Program-made: the position numbers and the translations under genes
The notes under the pieces: model-generated
Told to the model about the DNA's origin: nothing
The model's database searches: none
Seen by the model: the letters and a program-made list of their open reading frames with translations, nothing else
Shown here: piece after piece, positions 55,501-64,000 of the stretch
Layout of the letters: each line of letters starts with the position of its first letter
Position numbering within the stretch: the stretch's first letter is position 1
Assembly (NCBI GenBank): GCA_027575765.1
Contig: JANBPT010000125.1
Span: 1-64,000, forward strand
Source of the DNA: Tieghemiomyces parasiticus
Taxonomy: Eukaryota > Kickxellomycota > Dimargaritomycetes > Dimargaritales > Dimargaritaceae
Length of the DNA stretch: 64,000 nucleotides
Direction of reading: 5' to 3'

Positions 55501-56199
55501 CGAGCTACGACGTCCTGGTGCGCCTCGGTACGGTACCGGTTGTGCACGTCCATGGTGAGCGTGTATAGTTGCTTCAGCGACCGCATGGTCTTGAGCAGAA
55601 TCACCACCAGGCCACCACCTTCCACGGTCTCGATGGTGCGGGCGAGCAAGTTGGGGGTCAGGGCCTCAAAGTCCTGCAGGACACACATACCGTAGGTGTT
55701 ACCTAGAATATTTTGGGTCTCCTTGTAGTAGGTGTAACGGATGTTGGTCGCCGTGACAAAGAGCTCGAACGGGTCCTCTTCGTTAGCCTTGCGGATACCT
55801 TTGCGGATCTCCCGCTTCAGGATCGTCTCGCGTTTTTTGCGGTGCGTCGTGAAGCCCAGGTCTTTCTTGTAGCACCAGAGTACGGAGGGCCGTGCCGTCA
55901 CTTGAGTTTGAGAGAGCATCCAATGCAGGTTGACGATCTAGTACAGGATACGTAAGAGGGGTAGGGGCGAACATGAATGATGCTATGGAGGTTAGGCTCA
56001 GGGATATGAGGTGGGAAGGGCCCCTTCTTCGATGGGCAGTTAGCTGCCCCGGCCACCCCCTGGTAGCACCAGGCCCGTAACCAGTGCTTACCTGGTCCTT
56101 GCCACGGTCGCCGACGATGACGAAGAAGGAACGGTGCTTGCTTTCCACATTGCGCTTAATAAGCGTATGGACCCGCGGGTCGACGGCCTTTCTGACCAT
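52560..56199 (-). CDS. KRE33: RNA cytidine acetyltransferase KRE33/NAT10, two exons
   Basis: Nucleolar ATP- and acetyl-CoA-dependent enzyme that makes N4-acetylcytidine in 18S rRNA and, with Tan1/THUMPD1, in tRNA. It also acts in 40S assembly. My model is complement(join(52560..55937, 56092..56199)), 1161 residues. Exon 1 encodes VRKAVDPRVHTLIKRNVESK and SFFVIVGDRGKDQ. Exon 2 begins IVNLHWMLSQ. Landmarks are YVYYKE-like IRYTYYKETQNILGNTYGMC and FEALTPNLLARTIETVEGGG. The helicase-type Walker A motif GRGKS lies near 290, and ELVVIDEAAAIPLPLVKKLL forms the Walker B region. The GNAT acetyltransferase core has VRIATHPDYAGMGYGARALD near 655 and LHYLGVSYGLTAHLHKFWKR. The basic Gly/Ser/Lys tail is nucleolar-like. 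It is longer than yeast (1056) through Gly/Ser/Ala insertions near 410-450 and in the tail. The intron is 154 nt, phase 0. Confidence 0.97.
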
Positions 56200-59102
56200 G
56201 GTGGCGAGAGAGGAAAAATAGGGTGAGGGTGGGTTCTAACGCTAGGCTAGAGCAAGAGGCAACGGAGGATAATGAGGCTAGAATTGCGCAAGGACAATCG
56301 CACGCGACACTAAGGGTTGCGGATTCCGAAGCTTGAGGATAGCCAATTCGATGTGGTCGAGGTAGGAGCGTTCCTTGAATGCAGCCGACCTGCCCCGAGG
56401 CAATGCGTCAAGTCTTTTTTTTTTCGGCCCGGACTGAGCCTGCAAGTCAAGTTTGATTAGTGGTCTATTCTAACATACGAAAAAAAAATAAAAAAAAAGG
56501 AAAGGGGAAAGAGGAAATGGCAGGGATCTCGCTTCGCAAGCCGAAAAAAGTGTCACGTGATATTATTAGGACCCGTACCAGACTAGGTGAGCATGCCGCC
56601 CGGTTGTGTATACCACGCCAGAGCCGAAATGCAGCAGCCCAGGACTTAACAATTGCTGGATAATGCCGGTCAGCATTTCCGCGAATGTATTGCGCAAAAA
56701 TATATGCCAAAAGTCATTTACAATGCAGTTAGGAAGCATACCGCCCCAGGGCTGGCCTGGCTTGGCTATTAGCTGCGAGTCATGCGCATCGATGTTGCCT
56801 TGGGACCGATATCCAGTACATTGAGATTCATGATGCAACACACAAGCAGTCAGATGCGCCATAGCCCTAAACAATTACACCTGCCACGGGTGGAAAGAGA
56901 ATCGGAAGGAGTCGGGCGGAGGGGTGGTGGTGTTGATTAACCCTCCAGACGTCTACTTGCGTCGCACCCGATCGCCGAGATGGGCCCCTACCGGGCAGTG
57001 TCAGTCCATGAGTCCCCGTTTAGATTGGCTATGGGCACATCCCAACAAATGAGTATATCTAGGAAAGCGGTAGATACCGACCGCCGTACGAAAACAACGT
57101 CCAACAGTGAGTAGCTGACCAGCTAAACACCTTAACAGTGAGTCTACCGACTACGTCAAGCCATCTCATCAACTTTAGACCGGGTATCAGGCCGGGCCCT
57201 GTGTTGAAAGAGGCAAGGGATTGCCGCTGATGGCATAAAGGCCTCGGAGGCGAGCCTGAAGGAAAGCTTGGTAACCGCCAGCCATGAGAAGTGTCCGACG
57301 GGGCCTGGCATTGTAGCATTACAATGTATCCCTTCATCAGTCTGACACGAGCATGGCCACCACCCGCTCCTACCGCCATTCTAGTCTCTACCCGCACTTC
57401 GACACTGGAAAAGGTGGAGGGAGGCAAGTCCAAATAAGTAAGTCTACCCACTAGGTCGTCTTAACCGCGTGAATACCTAAACTAACTCACCCTCCTAACC
57501 CCCTTCGCATCGTCAGACCGACGCCGCCATCCGCCCGATGGAAAGCAGGCAAGCAACCCACGCAAATACTTGGCAGCAGGCTTAACGTGGACGGACGGTG
57601 GAGAGGCATCGGTTGCGGCTTCACTCATTTCTTCCTCCTGGGTCAGTTTCGGTTCAGTGGACCCTTGGACCTAGGCCGTTTCAAATGCCCTAGCTTAAGA
57701 ACGCAGTGAGTGAGGAACAGGGTACCGTTCTCTAAAATATAAAATCAGTGAAGGGAAGGGGTGTGGGTGTACCAATGAGCCGGCAAATCAGTGACTAATG
57801 CTGAATCCGGGAAGGCGGCAGCTCCGATCCACCCTAGGGCCCAAAGAAACAGTGGCTGCCACAGTCGGCCAATTAGACTGGGGCTCTAAGTACGCAGGCC
57901 TCTACAGGCCCAACGAGCTACCTACCATCGGAACCACTCCACTGTTTTGATTTCTTGCGGTGGAGCTGGTGGCGCTGTAGCCGGACCCAGAGATGGGAAA
58001 GGTATCGGCCAATGACTTGCGACAGGCTGGGAACACCTACGGGCCAGTGTAGCACAGCCTGTAGCGGACAGGCGTGCTCGATTCTCCGCCTCAATCATAC
58101 GCTGATAATTTACCATCAGCCGCTCCCGTCCACCACTGGGCTCCGCTTCACAAGCTTAGACACGCCGCACGAACGACCAAGCGGCAATGACCCGGACCAT
58201 CATACGTGGCGGGACCCGCTCAGACGCAGTCTGGGGATTCCCCCTACAGCATCACGAGAGGAAGTTACGACAGGGTTGGTATTGCATACCCCCTCCCACA
58301 AGCCATCAGTCCCTGCTACGTAGCAGTTGGGTGCTCTGAGGTAAGGAATTCAGACATGTCAAAAGAAAACCCGTAACAAAAGTCGACGTCAGTAGTCATA
58401 CCTTGTTGATTAGTAGGTGGGCTGTCAGCAATGAGTAGAGGCAAAGGCAGTGAAGAAGTATGCTAGGGGGGGGCGGTAGCCTCCAGCAAACAGTTGGTGA
58501 TACCTCGCCACAGTCACTTAAGCTTACCCAAAGCTGAATGCTAGTAATGAGAAAAGAAATAGGCACCACTCCCATTACGTGCCATCGTCGACGTATGAGG
58601 GGCAGAGTCCCATGTTTTTGTTTTGGTTTCTGGCCTCTCACCCCCATCCCCACCACGCAGTGTGCATACACCTTCCGCCCCAAAAGAGATTAATGCGGTC
58701 GGTTGCACCAACCCGAGCAATGATAGTGCGCTGGTGCTTGTCTGTCCCCCTCTCCCCCCACGCCCCTTTGAGCCGTCCTATTTAAACCCTGGCAAGTCCA
58801 CCTCCGCCCGGGCATGTCATTACAATCACCCTCACATTGTCACCTTCCACTGTTTTTCGTTACTAACCGTCACCACTGTCTTCACCTGTCCTACCTCACT
58901 CCCCTCATCATTGTACCTTACTCCCGACCTTGTCGCTTTCCGACCCTGGCCTCTCCATCCTCTATCTGACCAACACTTCACCTCTCGTTCCTTACAAGGG
59001 CCAGCCAGCCCTGCGGCTTATTCCCATATCCTTGACTCGTCTTTTCATTCAATTACTCACCCCTTGCTCGGAATTCGCCGTTCCGCCGTTCTACTGCCCA
59101 AT
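56200..59102. other. Gene-free region between divergent KRE33 and the Sec2-like gene
   Basis: 2.9 kb containing two promoters. T/A runs occur at 56415-56424 and 56480-56498. No frame is convincing, including 57059-57451 (minus). From about 58740 to 59100 the plus strand becomes CT-rich and probably holds the promoter and a long 5' UTR of the Sec2-like gene. Confidence 0.45.
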
Positions 59103-62100
59103 ATGATGGCCGCGTCAGAGCCCTACGAGCACCTCTTCGCAAGTATATCCACTCTTGACACGCGATCCGAAGACCTCCAATGCGATCTCGAAGTAAGTGG
59201 ACCACCCATCTATGAAGGCTGTACACACTCACCCCCACCGTTCCCCGATGTCACATTTTCGTTTGGGAACGCATATCGCCCAGCAGTTGTGGGGGTAGGG
59301 ATCAACGTTCGTTTGGCAGTTTGTCATGCAGTCAAGCGAGGGAAAAGACACTCGGCCAAGCGTGGCTGGGTCACCTGCTGCCAGGTGGTGTAGCCATGTC
59401 GGTAATCCGCTTCTCTCGAGTTGACTTGGGCGAGGGGACGGCTTACAGTGGCAGGTATAGACCTTTGCCACGTCCCCTTTTCTACACTCCTACGCTGCCT
59501 GCCAATCTGTTATTATTATTTGATTCTATGGGTAATTGATCGCTGAGGTGTGAATTAAGTAGATCTACTTTCAACCTGTTGCCTCCCTGATCAGGGACAG
59601 CTGCAGGGAGCTCCGTTGCCTGGCTGGCGTGAACCGGCACGAAGCTTCCCACTGTGTGTCGTTCAGTAGCCGCTTGCAGCTTTACTATGATGTCGTAGCA
59701 CGGTGCCAATCGGTGGCCAAGGAGGGAGGTGACAGGTCGATCGGGCGAAGACACTACACCCTCACCACCTAGCGTTGGCCCCTTGTTTTTATTTCATTTT
59801 GTGTTGCGGCACCGATCTCGCCCGCTCTATTTTCTCTTTTTCACATTTAGCCTGCCATCCCGTCGTTCACACTCTACCAGTCGTACCAGGCCCCTGAACA
59901 GGTCGTACGGTATCCACCTTCCACACTCCACCTCCCGGCACTAACCGCCAACCCCATGCCGTCGCCCCTGCCTGCCCATTCCCCCGTCCCTCTCCTACGT
60001 ACAGAGCCTACATGAGCGGCTCAGTAAAGAGCGCCTCACCCACCAGACCCTGTTGGAGGCCAAGAATGACATGATTGACGCCCTCTATTTCAAGTCCTGC
60101 CGACTGGAGTACGGTTCCAAAAAGGCACTGAACATCCTGGCCGGATTGCACCAACGCCTTACCAGCTTTGATGCCACCACGAGCGCCCCGCTGGACCCGC
60201 TCAAGACCATCGCCCTGGCCCTGCGATACTTGGAAGTCAGCCAGTCCGCTGTGGAAGAAGAGCTGGACGAGGAATCTACCACTCTGACGGATCCAAAGGC
60301 TCAGGTGCATCTCCTGCTCGATACCTACGAGTCTGACGACGAGACTGAGGCACCGGCCGCCCAGCCCAATGCCAGTACTGCCACGGTGGCCATCACCCTA
60401 TACCCGGCCAAGCAGACCCCGACCAAGGCGGCCCCGTTATCTCACCCACCCACCCCGGAGAGCCTGGTACGGGCCTCCCCGGCCTCGTCCGTCTTGACCG
60501 GTCGCAGCCGTGGTCGCTCTCTCTCCCTGTCCACGACGCAGGGCACCCCTGAACGCACACCCCTAGCCGTCAGCCAGTGGACACCCTCAATTTCCAGCCC
60601 GCTGGCCGATGATCCTACCTCGCCAACCCACGATGGGTGGACGATCGATACACCCTGTAAATCCCGGCTGCGGCCACGCGAACTGCCTAATGTTAGCTGT
60701 GCGTCCTTTACCACTCCATCCCCACGTCCGTTGGCTGGCCGCACCGGCTCGCGCACGACTCTGAACGCCCCGGCCACCCCGTGCAACCAGTGCCGTCGGT
60801 CGGAGGATCTCCTCAACACCTGGCAGGAGGAGCGTGAAACGCTGCGATGGGGCATGGAGGACCTGGCCTATCAGATCGAGGCGGCCCACGGTCAGGTCGC
60901 TGCCGGGGAGTCGTATTGTCGTGGTGTATTGGAACGCCTCAGCCCGATCCACCGCAACCTTAAACAGCATATGGCGAGCTGCCAACTCCTAACAGGCGAG
61001 GCCTCCATGGGGGCCCTATTGGACTTGCAACCGCCGGGTGCTCAATCCATTAGCACCGACGCCACCTCCTCGGCGGGCCTGGCCTCCACCCTGACCGGCA
61101 CGGTGGGTTCTTCGACCGGGTTCCCCGAGGAATCTCAGCGCACCACCCGACTTCTCTTGGACGACCTGACAGCGTGGGTGAACATCCTGCAGCAACAGTC
61201 TACCATCGACCTGGTGCGGTCCCCGCAACGCTCCCTGAGCGTGCGCAGCATGAATGCATCCAACCTGACCACCACGTCCGGTCTGCGGTCACCCGATTAC
61301 TCCTTGGTTGTGTCGCCCCTCCAGACGACCGACTTCACCTACTCCCTGACCTCTAGCGACTACCCGGCCTCCCCGACCCATGGTCTGGACCAGCCCGCGG
61401 GCGGCCTAGCCAGTGTACTGCAGACGTCGCTCGATCGTGATTCCATGATCGACCCCTTGGGTGCGTCCGAAACCCTGGCCCACCTGGACCGCCTCTTTAT
61501 CCGCGAGGCGACGCAGTCGGGACGCAAACACGCCCCGGTGACCGCCGCCGAGGCTGCCACCGCGGCTTTGGAGGGCTGCCCGGCTTCGCCCGCACCCCCG
61601 ACCGTGCATTTGGACGCTATCACGTACACAGATTTTGCTAGCTTCACCCTCGGGCTGGCTACCTACGGCGCTAAGCGGGCTCTCACCGCTGACCCGCTTC
61701 TACCCGCCGCGGGACCCGACGGTCACCATTGGAACCAGCTACCGCTCGCCTACCACATTATGGAAGACGACGTCAAACCTTGCCTCATGTTCCCCAACAC
61801 CTCCTCACGTACCAGGCTCGGGGCCTCGCAACACCTGGACGACGGGGGCCAGACGAGCGCAAATGGCCGGGCGGGGTCGTCTCGGCTTGTTAAGGAGGAC
61901 CTCCTAGAGGCTATCCTCAACCAGCGGTGCGAGATGGTGGCCCGGTCGGTGCCCACAGGCCCTGCGCCCCGGCGCCAGCGGATTTCGGTGACCGGTCCCG
62001 CACCTCAGAGCTCGTCCGCTACCCCGTCTGCCCGCGATTCCGCCCTCCCAACCCAGACGGCTACCGGCGATGCTATCGTACTCCGCGGCCCATCCAAACG

Positions 62101-63079
62101 CCGCGTCTCTATCCTCGACGTACAGGATCAGTATATCCAGACTGATACGGTGACGTCTTCTACGACGGCGTGCTGCGCCTTGTGCGGCCAGGAGCGCGAG
62201 TGCGAGTACACCCTGACGCTACCTCGTGGTGATCCGGTCGCCCAGTCCCGCCTATTCCCGGTCAATGGCGCCCTGGCCGCCAACCACCCCATTTCCACTG
62301 CCCATCCTGGCCCTGGAACCCTCAGCCGTAGCTGGAAGATGCTGACGTCCGAACTCCGGTGGGGTCGCAAATCCCGCAGCGTCGCACCCAATGACCACGC
62401 TACCCATCAGACGACGGCGCCACCGACAGCGGCTTGCCGCGTTTCCAACCGCGCGATGCACCACACTGAGCTTCACGCCACGGCCGATACCTCAAACCCT
62501 ACCTCCGCGACGATTTCCTACCCCATCGATCGTTTTTGCCGCGACCGCGTCGTCACCGTGTGCGACTTTGTCGGTTTCCTCTCGCACCTCGCGCGGGGAC
62601 TCTGGGACCACGTGCCGCTCCTCGACCGCTATGAAAAGTTCATGTGGCACCGGCAGCGAATCAACTGGGCGCGGCTGGGCTGTTTATCCATGTACGAACC
62701 CGAACCCGTGACCGTGGAGCGCCCCCCAACTTGGGATATCACGTCGTCCGGGTACGCCAGTCGCCACCAGAGCCGGATGATCCCACAGCCGCTGCGTGAC
62801 CTGCGGCATTCGCGGTCCGCCCATTTTGCGGGACCCGCTATGACCGGTTTACAGCGCCCCGTGTCGTTCGGGACCCGTGGGACGATGGGCCGACCCCCGC
62901 TGATGCCGGAGGGTAGTATAGACCCGCGACGGTCAGGCCTCGGGCCTCGCCGGCGGAGTTCGGTGTTTACTGGTGAGGAGACGGGTGTTCAGCCGCGGCC
63001 GACCACATTTGAACCGACTCATTTGTCCGCCTGGAAACGGGCTCGGCTTAACGACTGCAACGTTGTCTTGGTGCGGTGA
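59103..63079 (+). CDS. Sec2/Rabin8-like Rab guanine-nucleotide exchange factor, two exons
   Basis: My model is join(59103..59192, 60005..63079), 1054 residues. The N terminus (MMAASEPYEHLF) leads into a charged coiled coil across the junction (SLHERLSKERLTHQTLLEAK, then ALYFKSCRLEYGSKKALNIL). This resembles the Sec2 GEF helix that opens Sec4/Rab8-type GTPases, but only loosely. A long Ser/Thr/Pro-rich middle carries a second coiled coil around CNQCRRSEDLLNTWQEERET. The C terminus has the clearest homology. CCALCGQERECEYTL and FCRDRVVTVCDFVGFLSHLA followed by RQRINWARLGCLSMYEPE match the animal Rabin8 order CALSGQ...CKH, [20 protein letters not shown] and RKEMSLAKLGY. A role in exocytic vesicle traffic is inferred. 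The 812-nt intron could hide another small exon. Both adjacent ATGs at 59103 and 59106 are possible starts. Confidence 0.6.
59193..60004 (+). other. Long intron of the Sec2-like gene
   Basis: Starts GTAAGT and ends TACAG, and both exon ends are phase 0. At 812 nt it is four to six times the local norm. No cryptic exon with two good splice sites and no snoRNA box pair was recognised in it. Confidence 0.55.
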
Positions 63080-64000
63080 GGAGCGGTTGACCTGGTGCCG
63101 ATTCTGTCGTCCAGGACAATAGGCAGTAAAGTGCACTTGAGTGACTCAACGGTCCCTCCCTGCCACGGATATTTCCCCCTCCCCCTGCTAGCTATAGTCT
63201 AGCTTTTAGGTTGCAAAATTCATATTTCTAGGGTCACCTCTGGAAGGTTGACGCATCACCTTTGTACTATCATAGTCCCTCGCCTTATTCTTCACGTTAA
63301 CGATTATTATTATTATTTTTACTCTCGCACCCCGTTACGCAACAATCTTTGTACGTTCACCCTGTCCCATGGGTCTCTCTTTTCGTATTGTATAGTTTTA
63401 CCAGTACCTGTGGGGCTCCACCAACGTCAAGCCGATTTATATAAACGCCCCTTCATGACTGAACCCATCGCGGGCATTCAATAACCCAGATATGCCTCGC
63501 AATCGATGGTAATGATGGGCGATGGCAAGGCAGAGACTTCGGTACCCGTGTTACAGATACTCTGGCACCGTCCACCATGGCGGGCGGCCCCGACGCCTGT
63601 CGTAGCGTAGCTTTTTTTTTGGCCGTGGTCTAGCCGATTGCTCGACGCATAGCTCAATTTTGTCAATACGTACCGTGTGGACAGTATCGGACCAAAAATA
63701 ATATAGATATCTTCACTCCTACAGTTTTATGTGGGGTTGCTTGGCGGACGGTATGGGCAACTTACAAGACCATGGTCAAGCCGCGCCCCACCGCCCTCTT
63801 CGTTTACCCTGTCAACAGTCCCGGTACTGGTGGACCGGCTTACGTGGTATGCTTTCCCCTTCACCACCTCCCTGTCGGCCAAGCATAATCATCGAGGACA
63901 CCATGCCTTGAGGCTATGTAATGACGGGACCCGCCGACGTAACGCTGTGCGGCAAACTTGTTTGGATTTTTCTGATTGGTTATCTGCTGGCGTTGGGAAG
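63080..64000. other. Right edge, no supported gene
   Basis: 0.92 kb of 3' flank and spacer. It is AT-rich at 63195-63350 with a short ATT repeat at 63304-63318 and a T-run at 63612-63620. No reading frame or RNA gene is recognisable. Confidence 0.5.

Noticed and set aside
59839..59910. 51-nt in-frame segment as an extra exon in the long Sec2-like intron
   Set aside because: Its acceptor is acceptable, but the donor would be GTCGTA, unlike the GTAAGT/GTAGGT donors used elsewhere here.
1..64000. CRISPR array, insertion sequence, prophage or bacterial operon
   Set aside because: No direct repeats with spacers, no transposase or integrase motifs, and the genes are eukaryotic with spliceosomal introns.

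Overview
The window is nuclear DNA of a fungus. Genes are compact, GC-rich and intron-containing, with canonical GTAAGT-type donors and pyrimidine-rich stretches before many start codons. They encode eukaryotic housekeeping proteins. An INTS4-like Integrator subunit, a Rabin8-type Sec2 C-terminal module and a WDR89 homologue point to an early-diverging lineage rather than Ascomycota or Basidiomycota. Zoopagomycota such as Dimargaritales or Kickxellales is a guess from overall character, not a demonstrated placement. Resolved introns are mostly 126-200 nt, with outliers of 315 and 812 nt. I see no transposon, CRISPR array or tRNA.

Layout, left to right. 1-3.8 kb is almost gene-free apart from a possible signal-peptide exon (833-932, minus). 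3.8-21.2 kb holds five minus-strand genes: mitochondrial ribosomal protein uS2m, an unrecognised 573-residue protein with a 17-nt microexon, an M3 thimet-type oligopeptidase, an IML2/TTC39-type TPR protein and 5-oxoprolinase (four exons). After a 2.7-kb empty stretch, 23.9-41.1 kb holds six plus-strand genes: BMS1, STX18/UFE1, SF3B1, INTS4-like, ISY1 (five exons) and WDR89. A dispersed 5S rRNA gene (42955-43071, plus) with a T-run terminator lies in the next gap. 44.1-46.0 kb encodes an unrecognised hydrophobic multi-helix protein. 47.6-49.5 kb is pyruvate kinase (three exons), convergent with methylmalonate-semialdehyde dehydrogenase (49.9-51.5 kb, minus) and followed by NAT10/KRE33 (52.6-56.2 kb, minus, two exons). 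59.1-63.1 kb is a Sec2/Rabin8-like Rab exchange factor, and the right edge is empty.

There is no operon-like system, but some themes recur. BMS1 and KRE33 both act in 18S rRNA/40S maturation, and a 5S rRNA gene lies nearby. SF3B1 and ISY1 are spliceosomal and flank a subunit of the snRNA-processing Integrator complex. STX18 and the Sec2-like GEF serve ER and exocytic membrane traffic. uS2m, methylmalonate-semialdehyde dehydrogenase and perhaps the oligopeptidase act in mitochondria. 5-oxoprolinase (glutathione cycle) and pyruvate kinase are metabolic. Exon joins were read by hand from splice signals, reading phase and remembered family conservation. All functional calls come from motif recognition without a database search.
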